In this document: one piece after another, positions 1 through 13,155 of the stretch | How positions within the stretch are numbered: position 1 is the stretch's first letter | Layout: each line of letters starts with the position of its first letter | Source of the DNA: Emydura subglobosa | Lineage: Eukaryota > Chordata > Testudines > Chelidae | Direction: 5' to 3' | Assembly (NCBI GenBank): GCA_007922225.1 | Contig: ML679962.1 | Location: 29,619,563 to 29,683,562, forward strand | Length of the DNA: 64,000 nt | The notes under the pieces: generated by a model | Database searches by the model: none | Told to the model about the DNA's origin: nothing | What the model saw: only the letters and a program-made list of their open reading frames with translations | Translations under genes and position numbers: made by a program

Positions 1-1934
1 ACTCAACAGGTGGTATGGCTGTTCAGTGCAGCATTAGCTCCCAGTCGGATATCACGTGTTTCAGAGGAGGGGAGGACCTGCTCCCTGGTCCCATCTCTCA
101 GAACTGCCCCCAGGTTCCTGCTAAGCCCCCATCGAGCTCCCGCACAGAGGGATTTTGGCAGGGCGCCTGGGGAAATGGGGAAAGCCGGCGTTCCCCCACC
201 TGTGCCCTCGAGCTGGATTTCTGCTATTTTGGATCGCCTCTGCTCCTGGACGTGGGAAGGAGAACAGGGCCTTACGTGTGATGAGCAGCAGCTGGGGTGG
301 GGGCAGGGACTGACCCAGAACCTCCAGAGTTCAAAGCAGGCACCAAAGGGATAAGCCCTGTGGCTACAGGAGAGTGATATCTTCTGTGGATCAGGTGCAG
401 AGGGAGATTGCAGGGCTGGGCCAATAGTGGCTTAGAAGCTGGGAAGGGCAGGAACCCACCATCTGCCGGGCAGGAAATAGATGGTGTGGGTTTTGCTCAC
501 CTGGTGGCTCTCAATCCCCATGGTGAGGGGTAGTTGAACTCTAGCCTAAATGTAAGCCTGCAGGCCAGTGCAAGGTCATTTCTTCTACTAGGAGTCCCTC
601 CTCTGTGACAGCATTGCACATCAGGACCATGTGTCGCTTTACACTCGATTAAAGCTGCTCTGGCTGGTGTGCCAAAAAAGGAATAGCCGTACCCAGAGGA
701 GGAAAGGAATCAGCGGAGTTCAAAGGCCCTTCTGGCTGCAGTGAAGATTATCACAACAGCTGAGACAGGTCACTGGGGGGTATCAGAACATATGCAACAA
801 GGAAACACTACCAGCAAGTGCCCTGTGTACAGGCAATCCCATGGCGGACAATAGCACTGGGTGCTGATGACAATAGCTACTGAAATACTTGGCCAGCTGG
901 AGACATGCAAATGGGCAGAGAGATGGCAGTAGCCAATGCATCGGAGCAGGCATCCGATCCCTGCCGGAGCAGAAACTCAGGTTCCAGTCGGGGTGGCTCA
1001 ACTCCAAACAAACAATAAATCGTCGGGCCAGATTTGAGCTCTAATCAAACGTTATGGCACAGATGGTGAAGATGAAGGAGGAAAAAGAGTACAAGCTGTA
1101 TTACAGTAGATCTATAATCTGACCGAGTACACCCTCTCCACCCCACACCTCCTCGCTAGTGTAGATTGCTGCTGCTAGTGTCAGATGTAATTCACACTCT
1201 TTTTGCACTATTTGTGAGATAGCTGGATCAGAAACGATTTGCATTACAACACACCAGCTACGCCGCCTTCCAGTTGTGGAGGCCCTGTGGGAGAGTTAAC
1301 TCGGCGAGTTCGGCTGAGGCCCAGAAAGCAGCACAGCGGTTACCTCCTTCTTTGCTGCCTCGTTTTACGTATACACTAAGAGACGGTCGCAGTTTGTCCC
1401 TTAGTATTTAAAGAAGTGCTAGGGTTCCATGCTGCTAAGAGAAGAACGTCAGTAAGAGTTAATTCAACAGACCACACAGCTGGTCCATTTCTCTGAAACT
1501 CTGGCCCTGGCACACAAGGAGTATGTGGAGGCCCATTGAGTACATGGTCTGATGTTGGCCCATCGATCATTAATCTAGGCCAACTGCCGGAGCAGCAAAC
1601 TCAAAGGCTGTGCCAGACATTCAAAGCAGTGAATTACGTTCAGTAGAGCTACGTCAGTGACTCCTGCATGCTCAGTTGAGTCAGGCATGAACACCGAACC
1701 ACCAAGTTAGCAGGACTTCATCACAGACCTTGAACAAACAGTTCTTTGCCCTCAGAAAAGGGCCACGCTTTCCAAAACAATGGCACTTGCTGTACTCACA
1801 CCCATATCACTCCTCTGCAAGATAGATGGCTCCTGCCTTTACGGTAGTCTCAGGTGAGCAAGAAAACAATGAATTGACCAGACATTAATCTGGACCCTGC
1901 TATCATCCAAAGTCTCAGCCTGCTCCAACGAATA
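1..1934. other. unassigned stretch, no gene seen
   Basis: Two overlapping open frames at 10-354 and 15-281 on the plus strand have no recognisable domain, signal peptide or splice context. No repeat family was recognised. Composition is ordinary. Confidence 0.5.
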
Positions 1935-2170
1935 AGCTAATTCAACTGGGACACCAAGAGACCTGGGTTCTATTCCATCCTCTGCTACTGATCTCCTGAG
2001 AGGCCTTGGGCAAGCCTCTTGACCCCTCCATGCCTTTGTGAGCTCTGTGTGAGGCTCTTTGCGAGGCTGTGAGCTCTTTGGAACAGACAGTCTCTCACAC
2101 TCTTTGTACAGCACCTCGCACAGTGGGGCCCTGTTCTCAGTTGAGGCTGCTAGGTGCTACTATAAGTTAT
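1935..2170 (+). repeat. MIR-like CORE-SINE with L2-like tail
   Basis: The head carries a Pol III B-box-like GGGTTCTATTCC (1965-1976). This is followed by the core motif CTTGGGCAAGCCTCTTGACC. The tail has a 'gagctctttgg', 'gtacagcacctcgcaca', 'tggggccctg' order and ends in 'taggtgctactata'. That tail order is typical of the L2-related 3' end found on amniote MIR-like SINEs. The middle of the core is short, so the copy is internally deleted. Confidence 0.75.
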
Positions 2171-5100
2171 TCCACTTCCCCACATCTATTTTTTATTTTG
2201 AAAGAACAGAAAAAGAGTTTAGAAACAAGGAAATCACATCAGGTTTCTGTGAAAACGTTTGGAGAGAATCGGATTTCATTTACAAGGGGGTAAACATGGC
2301 AGAATTCGGACTTGAGTGAAGCTGTTTTGAGTTCCCCCTCTCCCCCCCATGTAACTCACCTGTTATTGTTCCTTTCATACAAATAGAAACTCTCAAAGTA
2401 CGGAATGTGAACTGCTAATTGCATTTCCTGCAGTGATCTGTATTTCAGAGCTAGCATAGGTGCCTTCATCAGCTGGTTACAGCCCAGCAAGTGGGCAAGC
2501 ACTCCATGTTATTGCATGGTATAGTAAATAGTCATGTACAAACGTGTCTCCATTTCAAGGCGGAAAACTAGGACGGTCTAGTTGGCAGAGTTTATCTTGC
2601 TCACCTTCTTGGTTTGCTACTTTCAGTTCAAAAGAATAAACACATAATTTACATTTGTAAGTACATCATGTCCTTCTTGCCCTTAAATCAGTCCCTGCAG
2701 GGAACACTAACTGAACTGCCAAACAAACCGAAAACCAACAAACCTATGACACAGAGTCAAAATACTCATTTATGAAGCTTTTAAATGGATGTTGTGTATG
2801 TGACATATATATTTTATGAATCAGGCCATTAAAAATACAGTGGGATCAGTCCCAATTACTACTTACAGTTTAACAGCTAAGAGGGTGGGTAATAAATGGA
2901 TATTAAAGAATAATAACTTTAAAAGAAATGTCACGCAGGATCCCGCCTCTCCTCCCCACTAATAACGTCACTGTATAATGTGGCTGACTTGAAGAATAGA
3001 GTTGTGCAGAGAAAAACCCGTAATCAGGCAAACAAAGTGCACAAGCACATTTAATTAGATACACGGAGCTGATAAATGAAAATTGGCCGAACTGGATGTA
3101 GGCAGGGTCTAGTTGAGCAAATATTTCTGTTTAAAGTGACACCACCTCTTTGTATCAAAGCAGCAACTGGCAGATAAATAGGCATTATTTTGGAGCTCAG
3201 TTGCTCAGTTTTAGGTAATGATAACCTAGTGGAAAGGTCTCTGATGGGACAGGACACTAATACGAGTGTATTAAAACTCATATTCAGGCACCAAAGATTG
3301 CAGACAACATAAGGAGCAACTCAGTCTGACAACCCCTTCTTGCCTGTAAATACTAAGGGAAGGTTCTCTCTTGAGTAGAACGTACTCCCATGACCCTCTG
3401 CCGGATGCAGAATTTCTAAATGGCATCCAAGGATAGTCTTGTTGGGCCAAACAGTCTTTCTGTTTCAGCCAGTATACGTTTCTACAGCACTGTACAAACC
3501 GGCTCTTCTTCAGCAGAGCCAAAGGCTGAAACATTCTTGAATACAAGGTGATTAGTAGAGGTTAGGCTCAGTAATGGATCTCCATTTAAAAGATATTTAA
3601 AGTTTATGTAACTTAACTGTTGCTGACGTTCAATGGGCTGTGGAAATTAAACAGTAAAAAAAAAAAAAAAAAAATTTGTATCTAGCCATCTGTGCGTCCT
3701 GTCTGTTCAGCGTGGGTTAGAATCTTAACAATGAGAGATTAGTGTGTGGAAATGAAAAGAAAGACATACATAAAAATGTAAATAGAGTGCATGTAGCCCA
3801 AGCACGGTACGACCTGTAATTCGAACACAAATGGATCCAAATTGCAGTGGTAAAGCAACCGTCAGCCCAGGTTTGTATGGTCACTAGGCCACACAAAGGG
3901 GGCTCCTTCCCCGCCTCACTCAGGATGTGTAGCTCAGAGGTGTATACAGAAGTAATGGACCTATATAAAATGTAGGCAACTAGTATATTATCCAACCCCC
4001 AATGGCCAACTTTTTGGCCTACTGGCTCCTTGTTTACAAAATTAAACATAATCTTGTCAGTGGATTTCTAATCAACAGCCCACAACTGGCAACACCAGTG
4101 ATTTTCAAAGAGCACCTCTGCTCGATTACATCCTTCCTTGTGCTAAAAGAAGCTCTGACCTCAAAACCGTCAGAGAGTTTCATCATCAGAATCCTTAGTC
4201 TGCAGGAGGGTATACATAGTGTTTTCAGAATATTTGAAAGCTGACTCTTGCGCCACTTCCTTTTGGATGAAACGATGCATCTGTCCCTCTCTTTTAATCT
4301 ATTCTGCCATTTCCTACCCGTCAGCCAGCCCACTGTCTTCCAGACTCTTCTGCTTCTGCGCTTTTGTGTCTTCTCAAATAATCGATAAGACACCAAACCA
4401 AGGAGCGGCACATTTAATGCATTCATACGCCACACGTCACACCATAGCACAAGTTTCCATGGAAAGATGGGGATGTGGATTCAAGACCCACCCACATGTC
4501 TGCACTGCTGGTGTCCATTGGGTGGATGGGATAGGAGCTCTGATCTCAGACTACAGAAATAGCACAACCTCTGCCTGGAAAAAGTGAACTTTGCTAAACG
4601 GTTAGAGAAACCAGAGGCTTGCGATGGTATTAATAGTAGCCAAGAGAAGTCTGTGCCTATGCTAATGAAAATGTGTAAATACTTTGGAGCCATATATTTC
4701 CTTTTTTAGAGCGATATGGGTAGTTAAATAACCACTGGCTGTTCGTGCTGGTGAAGTGGAAGCAAATGCCCTACTTATTGGAAACTGCAAACCACAAAGG
4801 AGAGAGTAACGTAATAAATACATTTAAATAGTGCCTTTCAGCACAAAGGAACCCAAAGGGCAAAGCAAACTTAAACTGATGTACCAATACACAGGGAAGG
4901 CTTCATTAATGCATGAAATGCAGCCACATCTGGGGTGAAGGTGCAAGTTCAGTGAAGAGCAACACTGCCCCAACAATTGAGGGCAGGACGTGAAGAATAC
5001 CAGATCCAATTAAAATAGCAGAGGGCTATTTCGGAAGGTAGGACATAGCTATCGAAACTGGGATTTGGCCGTGAAACCGGGGTTAGTGCCCTTATGCCTG

Positions 5101-5369
5101 CAAAAAATACCACAAGTGATTCTACATCTCTGCTCAACTCCAGCAGCACAGAGCTGCCTCGCCCGGGCCATGACACTGGCTCCGGAGTCAATTTGCAGGC
5201 ACCATTTTCCAAAGCACCTAAAGTGTTCCCTGAAAGTTTCCTATCCAAGCACAGACCTCAGTTCACGCCTGCTTAGCTTGAGCGGTAACACGAGGGGAAA
5301 GCAAGGGCTGTGTCTCTAATACCATATCATGAAGCCAGTTCTTACCACAACATTATCTTTGCTCTGAAA
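2171..5369. other. unassigned stretch
   Basis: The stretch holds an A19 tract (3656-3674) and two mutually overlapping open frames, 4034-4450 minus (138 codons, Arg/Lys-rich) and 4219-4587 plus. Neither resembles a known protein, and the overlap argues that both are chance. Confidence 0.45.
3656..3674. repeat. A19 mononucleotide tract
   Basis: This is an uninterrupted run of 19 adenines. No recognisable retrocopy or SINE body lies upstream, so it is called only as simple sequence, although a decayed poly(A) tail cannot be excluded. Confidence 0.9.
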
Positions 5370-5443
5370 GGGCCTGACTCAGTGTTCCCTGAAGTCAATG
5401 GAAAGACTCTTAGTGGACTTCAGTGATAGCTGGATTGGACTCC
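5370..5443. repeat. short fold-back element
   Basis: The left arm GGGCCTGACTCAGTG...CCTGAAGTCAATGG is mirrored by the right arm TGGACTTCAGTG...CTGGATTGGACTCC, giving an almost fully palindromic unit of about 74 bp. It matches the 'cattgacttcaatgg' class of fold-back repeats seen several times in this window, which I recall as abundant in turtle DNA. Confidence 0.6.
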
Positions 5444-5639
5444 TAAACAGCTGTAGCACACGGCAAGTCTATAATCTGACTACCAGAGGTCATAAACCAA
5501 TGTTAGGAATGCAGGCCCAGGCCCTGCAAGTAGCTTCGCGTGGATGCAGGGCTCGGCTTTGAAGGTAGAACTTGGTGAATGCTCCCTGGGGCGATGTCTG
5601 TGCTGCATTTTAAAGCCCATGGCGGAGAGTCTCACAGCC

Positions 5640-5785
5640 TGGGTCTACATGCTTAGGACCACGCAATGGCACTAAAAACAGCTGTGTAGACGGTGGAGCT
5701 TGGGCTGGAGCTCAAGCTCTGTTGATCTGGGCTCCAAGAGTCTGGACGGGTTTTAAGACGTAGTGTACGTGTAGCTTGGACCGTC
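5640..5785. repeat. probable decayed MITE (GTCTACAC family)
   Basis: The stretch contains GGGTCTACATGC near the left end, GTGTAGACGG internally, and an inverted block 'gcttgggctggagctcaagc' with 'gggctccaagag'. These are the parts of the TIR family better preserved at 52172-52393 and 55875-56170. The right end is not convincing. Confidence 0.35.
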
Positions 5786-6118
5786 CTAGTGGATGCTCTG
5801 GAACGGAGATCAAGCATGTTTCTTTTCCATGTATTCCTTTTTTATCCAGACATTTCATTGAAATAACAAGCTCCCTTCAGAATCCTCCAGCAAATAATTA
5901 GCAGAGGCAATAGTCAAGTGTGTCAAAGCAATCCCTCTATACACGCACATGTGCGCGTAACACCATCAGAATACTTTTATTTTGCATGTTTTAATAACTT
6001 GGTTTTTTAAAGTGATCCTCCTCCCGCTTCTCCAGCACTACTTAGATTTAGCTGGTCTAGCCAATTGCTGTTCTAGGAGATCTCAGCATTGCAGAAGGAT
6101 CCTGGAGGATCCTGGGGG

Positions 6119-6346
6119 AGGTCTAGGTTGGATATTAGGAAAACGTTTTTCACTAGGCGGGTGGTGAAGCACTGGAATGGGTTCCCTAGGGAGGTGGTGG
6201 AATCTCCATCTTTAGAGGTTTTTAAGCTACTGCTTGACAAAGCCCTGGCTGGGATGATATAACTGAGGTTAGTCTTGCTTTGAGCAGGAGCTTGGATTAG
6301 ATACCTCCTGAGGTCCATTCCAACCCTAATATTCTATAATTCTATG
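6119..6346 (+). mobile_element. CR1 LINE, 5'-truncated 3' end
   Basis: It reads as the end of CR1: 'ggttggatattaggaaaa', 'aagcactggaatgggttccc', 'gaggtggtggaatctcc', 'gaggtccattccaaccct'. It finishes in ATTCTATAATTCTATG, the octamer-like terminus that marks CR1 3' ends. It is non-coding, about 230 bp, and 5'-truncated as most CR1 copies are. Tandem GGATCCTGG motifs just upstream (6100-6117) are not part of the element. Confidence 0.93.
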
Positions 6347-7296
6347 ACTCTCTCAGATCCACCGCCTGGATAGGTCCTTCTACTCCACAACCACAGGAGT
6401 GTCACCACCTGCTCCTGAAGTTCCTCTGTCTACAAGATACTTTACCACAAGGTCCAGCCACTTGCCAGTTCTCCTCTAGGCCTTATGCTGCTGAGCTTTT
6501 CAGCTGCACACACTTCTAAATAAACCCCTGAATGCCTTACCAGACTAGGAGAGCACACCGGTTTGTAAAGATCTGCTGGGAAGTTGGAGAATTCCTGGCC
6601 CTACCATGAAGTTGCCTTAGACACAGAGGGCTAAAGCCTCAATTCCCACTCACACCCTGCTGAAAAGGAGGGGGACTCAGACTGTCCTGTCTAGTATTTA
6701 TCTTACACAATCTCTGATCCCCAATTTTTCTTTTTTGCTTAGATTTGATTCTTTAGAAAAGAAACTGCTACCTTTAAAGATCATCATAGTCCTTATAAAT
6801 CACTTGCCAATCCACTTAGCACATTTCACCGAATATACGTCACCGTTAAAACCATTCTGCAAATGCTGAACACTGCGGTCAAAGCTTCTCCTAGGCTAAA
6901 CAGTTTTACTGGCCTGCATATAAAAAATGGTTCTCACGTCTCACTCGTTAACAGAACCACCACAGAGTGAGAATCTCGTATACTATAGGGTTGGGCCGTA
7001 CAATGAAATTCAGTAGTGACGAAGCATGATGCAGAGTAACCCCTTCAGGGCAGAGGACGCAGAGGGCCATATATTTAGATGGGGCATACATAAGAGCGTG
7101 CATGCCTGACTTAGATATGCAAATCCCCAGTTGCATTCATGTGAGCTGGCTGCATGCAACCATCTACCTGGATACATGTATGCAGCCACTTTGTGTGCAT
7201 GGGACCCTCCCACCCTGCCCAGAGCATTTGCTTGTTTAAAGTTCACTCAGCGTTCATAGCTATCGCACATGCCCCATAAGAGGTGCATGTAATAGG
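6347..7296. other. unassigned spacer between two CR1 copies
   Basis: About 950 bp of ordinary composition. No domain, RNA gene or repeat family was recognised, and open frames are shorter than 80 codons. Confidence 0.4.
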
Positions 7297-7615
7297 CACA
7301 TAAAAGGTTGTTACAAGGAGGAAGGAGAAAAATTGTTCTCGTTAACCTCTGAGAATAGGACAAGAGTCAATGGGCTTAAATTGCAGCAAGGGCGGTTTAG
7401 CTTAGACATTAGGAAAGAGCTTCCAAACGGTCAGGGTAGTTAAGCACTGGAAAAAATTGCCAAGGGAGATTGTGGGAACTCCATCATTGGAGATTTAAGA
7501 GCAGGTTGGACAGACACCGGTCAGAGATGGTCTAGATAATGCTGGGTCCTGCCTTGAGTGCAGGGGACTGGACTAGACGACTTCTTGAAGTCCCTTCCAG
7601 TCCTACAATTCTAAG
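7297..7615 (+). mobile_element. CR1 LINE 3' end
   Basis: It begins in the 'acataaaaggttgttacaag' region, which is the end of ORF2 in CR1. It continues through 'taacctctgag', 'gggcttaaattgcagcaagg', 'aagcactgg' and 'ccatcattggaga' to 'gactagacgacttcttgaag', then ends at 'tcctacaattctaaga'. It belongs to a different CR1 subfamily from the copy at 6119. It matches the copy at 27289 much better, sharing the 'agagcaggtt' and 'gggatggtctagataat'-like blocks. Confidence 0.93.
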
Positions 7616-10600
7616 ACATGGGAATGGATTCCAACTCGAGATGTGTGAATTGTTTGGACAAAGTGAAAAATGGACTCAAACCTTCAAATCTCAACCTGAC
7701 TTTTTATTAAGGTTAGATCACGCTTGGGTAACTGCCTCCCTTTTAATTTTTTTTCCACAGCCCTCTGCCCTTTGGGTCCAAGCTTGCAAGGTGGTGCTGT
7801 GCACCCACCACGGGCCCCTTTTGGCAGCTCAACTTTCAGAGCTGGGCCCATCATGATGATTCCAGCCAGGAGGGATCATACAAGAGTCCTCAGATACGCC
7901 CAGAAAGGCTGGCTTGTAAGATTTCCAACCAGCCCTGCAGATTTAGAGCTTGGTAGAAAAATTCAGATAAGCTTCAACTGTAACCGTCTGAACACTGGGT
8001 TTGTCTGCTAGGGGCTTGGCAGACTGTGTTGATCTGGTAATTAAAGAGTTAATAATCCCACAGCACAATCTTAGGAGGTAGCATGGAATTCAGTTGAGTC
8101 GCTCTATTCCTGTTGACTAGGAGATCTAAGGAACAGGCGAATGATGATACCTTAGTGCAATTAATCCAATGCAGCAGCCCCTGGGCTAGTCAAAAGATGG
8201 AGCAATTGGAGAGCTGTTCAGAGGAGAGCTCTCTGGGCGTTGCCAAGATCCTGCTCGTTTCATCGGTACCTTTTTAGAATCTCTCCCAGAGCAGAGCATT
8301 CCACCCAGGATCTCCAAAGGGAACGCTTGCAACACTTCAGTGGCTTCCTTACCCCTCGTGGCATCTCTGCCCATCACTAGCCCAGATTAGTCCATTATAC
8401 GAAATGGAGGGATAGAAGCGAAGCAGCTGTAGGTGTGTGAGATGGATGGGCAAGCCCGGAGCACGGGAAGAGATTAGTGCAGTTCTTTATTCAGAATGTA
8501 TAGGGCCGGTCTCCTGCCCCTGGCATTTTTTCAAAGTGTAAAACAGATACAATTCAGTCAAAACCTCTAACCAGGAGCATATCAAACTTTCTTATGAGCC
8601 TCCCCCTCCCACCCCCAAAAATCAGCCCTTTCCCCCAACATATCCAGCTATGACATCCATCATCTCTTCTCCACTTCCAGCAAGGGGGGGGAGATGGGCT
8701 GAGCTGCATGCCCAGAAGGTTCATATATCTGCACTCTGATGACCAAAGCAAGCACATACCAAAGGCAAGCAGTCTTCCTCGCTAACACCTGCCAGGAGCA
8801 TCCTCCTATTGACATGGGGATTTTACCAAGAGCTACAGAACTGTTCACAGCAGTGGCCAAAACCACAGGGGAAAAACCTTTCCCAACTCCAGTTTGCAAA
8901 GGACCTTGAACCTCCAGGATAAACCTGGGCCCAGTCTCATGTTAACCTGGGCAAGATTCAGACAATACCACATGAAACTAAGTAGGGTGTCTGAGCTATT
9001 GGTTTCATTCGAATCAAAGTAAACAGGCAAATCTCAGGATGTGGGTTCGACATTGGTGAGCCCAGGGGAAATAGGTTTGTGACTAAGTTCGATGGGATTT
9101 GGGTGCCTAAAACCCTTAAGCTACTTTGAAAAACCCAGCCCTTGTTACAATGCAGTCCTTTAAACATGGGCCCTACCAGAGCTTCCGATAAATGGAGCGG
9201 CATTTCCCATGCAAAGAGTCAGGCAATCACAGTGACTGACTCACGTCAATATTAATCCGATTAATATGGCTTTGTTGAAGCAGCGGCACACAAACAGCAG
9301 AATTGCAGGCCCTGTCTTGGGTGGCGTTTTACCAACACTGTGAGCTCATGGGCCTTGGTTCTCCTCAGGATCTGGGGGAAGCCAGGTTTATTCCCCTGTT
9401 TGTAAATAAGTCTGTTTACTTTGGATCTGAACAGGTGCCCAGCTCTTCTCTTGTAATTAGGGCTGTTTTCCAGCTCGCCACATGTCTGCGATTTATTAGG
9501 AGCGCTGACCTTTCAGCCATGCTGCCTCTCTCTCTCATGTTTCCCTCAGTCTTGGAACCGGAGGAAACGTACCAGCAGAGTCATGTCATCTTGCTTATTA
9601 ATAATAAGCATTAACAAAGTGCAGTTACGTGTGCGCCTGGTCCCAGTGTTAAGGTATCTGCACCTGTATTCCCCCTCTGTAGTCCAGGAGTCTCCAGCCA
9701 CCACCTGTCCTGGGCAGCGAGCGGGGCCCTACTTCCTTCTGACCGGCTGCACGGCCCCTGTCATAAGCCGGGATTGCCCCGGCAAGCCAGTCTGCCTGAA
9801 GGCCAGCACCTGGGTGTGCTTTCACCCGGAGAACACAGGCTAGTGTTTTTACCAGCGACAATACAGCTCTCTCTCAGCAGAGCACATTTAGTCTAAAAAT
9901 TTAAAATAAAATGTAAAAAAGGCATTACACACAGACATTCACCCGCTCTAAAAGCTTACGAGAGGTTACCTATGTTGGAGTTGGGGGGGGTAAGTATCAG
10001 CCTTTCCAGTAAGGGCTGGGATCTGACAGGACCTTGGGTCCGAGAGAGTTTGTTGAATCAAATCATAGATCAGATTAAGCTCATCCTTTTCTCCCTTGTT
10101 TCCCGCTCTCTGGAAAACCCAGCCTGAACCAGTATATGCAAACCACCCTGGGATGGGCCCTCTCTAAAGGGCAACTGCTACTTTCCTCACCCCCTGCCCC
10201 ACCACCCGTTTTTTAATGGTTCTTGGAGCAGCTGTGGTAACTCTCTGCCATGGAGTAGATCGTACATAAGCCAGTCATAAGTGTGAGACAGTGCTTCTGT
10301 AGGGGGCTGCAACATCTGTCATAAGCAGGGCTCTTTAACCTTACACTGGAGTCAGACACGGCCCCCCGCAACCTCATTCTGCTCTTCTCTGAATTGGCAG
10401 AGGACTTGCCAATTCAGGTATTCACCACAAGCAGGATACCTGTCGAGTCGCCAGTGAAAAACCAACCCCACCACAGATTTACTTTATCCCTAGATCTCAG
10501 GGCTCGATACGTCTGTTAATGAAGCCTCACGTGCCTGGAGAGTCCAGAAAGAGTTGTAATCCCCCTTAGATGGATGCGGGCAATAAGCCATGTAGGCAGA

Positions 10601-10799
10601 GGGGCTGTAAGTTCTCCCAGAAGATCCCCCTGCATCAGGGTTGAGTTGCACCACGACAACCCTGCCCCGCTGACGTAAGGGGCGCACCAGGAGTGGTGCA
10701 GTCAGGGCTAGCGGCAGGAGCAGGCAAGGCAGTTGAGATTCAATTAAGGGTAGCCCTCAGGGCTGGCATAACCAGTACCAAGATCCAAACCCACCCACC
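7616..10799. other. unassigned stretch
   Basis: It contains a pyrimidine/purine patch near 8600-8700 and a G8 run at 9983-9990. Open frames up to about 105 codons occur on both strands but overlap one another and show no known motif. No repeat was recognised. Confidence 0.4.
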
Positions 10800-10935
10800 G
10801 CCCGCATCTGCAGGGATGGTGGCTCTGCATCGGACCACAGACCAGTCCTCCCTAGAGAGTTTCAATGTCTTGCCCAGGATCACACAATGAGTAGCCGACA
10901 GAGGGACCAAATCTTCTTCCTGCTCAAGTCAACAG
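10800..10935 (-). repeat. possible decayed MIR-like core
   Basis: On the plus strand 'cttgcccaggatcacacaatg' followed by 'agtagccgacagaggga' resembles the reverse complement of the MIR core ('cccaaggtcacacagcgagt...ggcagagc'). No tail or tRNA-like head can be placed. Confidence 0.35.
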
Positions 10936-11511
10936 GACAATTTCAAATGGGGGAGAGTGGGGGGGGGAAATCAGGATTCTTTGCTGATAATCCCGTTCTA
11001 AACAAGAGATCAGCGCTTGAACACATTCACACCCAGGCCCTGAAAGAAACAAAACTGACCCAAGTCCTTTTCTTCTAGGCTTTGCAAGGAAGGAGCTCCG
11101 CACTCCTAGCCTCCCGGCCTTTGGGGACCGTGGCTCACACGGCTTGCATTAAGCAGCCCACAGCACCGCTGCCCCAAGGGGTCTAGCCGTCATGCTCAGC
11201 CATCATCCAGAGCGGAGAGGGGTTCCTGGGCCATACAAGGAGCCTCATTCTCTGGTGAAGAACCTGAGCATGCGTTTGACTTCGCTTTTCAAGAAACCAC
11301 AATTCCCAATAAAGCAAATGCTTTGGAGCAGGGCAGGAAAGTTCAGCCAAAACTATTCTGGACAGAAACGGAACTCCCCCCCTCCCCCCCAACACGTTAT
11401 CGTAGGAGAGTCTCCCTCAGAACACCAGCGGCAGACAGAAGTCACTTTGCCAGGGGTTTGAACGTCCCAGTGTGTTAGCCAGACGAAGTGGGAGACGTCA
11501 TGTCTTCACTG
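10936..11511. other. unassigned stretch
   Basis: Only a G-rich patch (10950-10970) and a C-rich patch (11378-11390) stand out. No gene or repeat was recognised. Confidence 0.4.
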
Positions 11512-11645
11512 GCTCAGCTTTGTGGAGCTCAGAAGCTGGTCTCCCTCTCACCAACAGATATCGGTCCAATAAAAGATATGGCCTCTCCCACCTTGATTCT
11601 TTCATGTCCTGGGACCAGTCCAGCAACAACACTGCAAACAAGGGT
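11512..11645 (+). repeat. interspersed repeat of the 'ttggtccaataaaa' family
   Basis: The order 'accaacagatatcggtccaa', 'taaaagatatggcctctccc', 'accttgattc', 'cctgggacc', 'aacaacactgcaaac' is shared with 41600-41720 and, in fold-back form, with 60736-60880. I recall this unit as abundant in turtle genomes. Its class is not settled from sequence alone. Confidence 0.65.
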
Positions 11646-11681
11646 GTATTAAACACACGCCAAGGGGCAGCCGGTGTAAAT

Positions 11682-11742
11682 CGATACAGTGCTATTGAAT
11701 TTGATGGCGCTACACTATTTACACCAGCTGAGGGCTTGGCCC
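11682..11742. repeat. half of a fold-back element
   Basis: 'atttacaccagctgagggct' followed by 'tggccc' matches the right arm of the fold-back unit at 45687-45775 ('ttacaccagtggaagatctg'). The left arm is poor. Confidence 0.4.
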
Positions 11743-13155
11743 TTCAATTGTATTTTGTATCCTGGATGTTCTTTTTTCCCCTAAATGTTCTGTAAGATAA
11801 TTCTCCCATTTTCCCATTGAACTGATAAGAAGCAGAAGTGCCTTTATATTTATAGTGTTACTTCCCTCAGTCATTTGGGACAGTTCTTAAAGCCTGGCAA
11901 AAGCATATTCAATATACCAGCGATCTCTGCAGAGCCAAGTTCTTCTGAGTTACATCCATGCAACTGATGAAGATAGAAGCCTGTACAACGGAGGGGAATG
12001 TGATTCTGAGGATGCGGCCCACCATTATAACTAAGAACATGAACTGTGAGTGGCTCGCTTCAATGCATATTGCAATCCAGTCCCTCGCCCAATATACTCA
12101 GCACCTCAGAGATATGGGGCCTGGAGAGTCAGGCTCGACATATATTCTCTCAGTCAGGGGCGTGCACAAGGGGAGGGCAAGCAGGGGCACGGCCCCCTCC
12201 AATAATCTTTGGGGCCCAGAACTCCTTATGCCCCTGGGCTATTGGGGGAGAGGACACAGAAGTGCCCTTCCAAAAGGAGTCAAAGCACAGGGGGCATGCC
12301 TCTGCTCTCTGTATCTGTACAGACGGCCAGAAGATAGGTAACTAAGTCAACAGGGATAACCAGGTACCTGCTGAGCCATGGACAGTGGGGAAACTGCGAC
12401 TCTGAAAGCTTGATAGTCTTTTATTAATAACATTGCTTCTAACAGAGGATGCAATTTGATGCCATTGAGAGAAAAGCGTAAGAGCACAAGCTAGATCAGC
12501 CCTTTGAAACAAGGAGTGTCATCTGTTTTCCTGGCAAATTACCCACCCCACCCATCTTTCAGCAAGGCATTGAGGAAAAAAATACCAGTTACAGAAAGCA
12601 AGACATTCGCAGGTCCCGAGCACGAAACGTGAAGAGGCATGTAAATAATAACGCTGAGCCAGAGCTTTGAAGGCAACACAAACCAGTCACATGGTGCAGG
12701 GCTGCTGCATTCTGATTAGATGGCATTGGAGCTGGGCAAAGGCGAGTACCGTCCACTTTCTTGACACATCTGGGAGGATCTCAGTAGGCTCTGAGAGTGT
12801 TTGACTGACGGGAAAGATTTCAGGGGGGTGAGCTAGAAAACTGTCTCAATAAAACTATTAGAAGCACAGAAAAATTGGCTGAATCATTTGGCCCAGTGGC
12901 CCACATGCTTGACAAAGCTGAGTAGAGGGGAAGTGAGCCAAACCCTACTTCTAGCAATATTATGTTGGTCAGATTATTCATGCCTATTTATAACAATCCT
13001 GCATTTCTTGTGAACCCCAAACCCTGCATTTAAGTCAGTTGCACAGTGGGGTTGGGTGCAGAAAGAATGCAGGATCAGGCCATGCATGAAGGCCCTGATC
13101 AAGGCCAAGGGCTGCTTATGATTTGTTGCCAAGAACTAACTGTGAATTTCATTTT
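11743..13155. other. unassigned stretch
   Basis: A GC-rich patch at about 12155-12260 interrupts otherwise average DNA. Two overlapping plus-strand frames (11958-12341 and 12046-12345) are open across that patch but carry no recognisable domain. Confidence 0.4.

Noticed and set aside
10..354. 114-codon frame at the start of the window
   Set aside because: An alternative frame is open over the same DNA and the protein resembles nothing known.
3656..3674. A19 as the poly(A) tail of a processed pseudogene
   Set aside because: No recognisable coding or SINE sequence lies immediately upstream, and no flanking direct repeats were seen.
4034..4587. 138-codon minus and 122-codon plus frames
   Set aside because: They overlap antiparallel, have no recognisable family, and show no splice or codon pattern that favours either.
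12155..12236. Possible short hAT-like element with CAGGGGC ends
   Set aside because: The inverted match is only about 7 bp and the flanking octamers CTCTCAGT and GGCTATTG do not agree.
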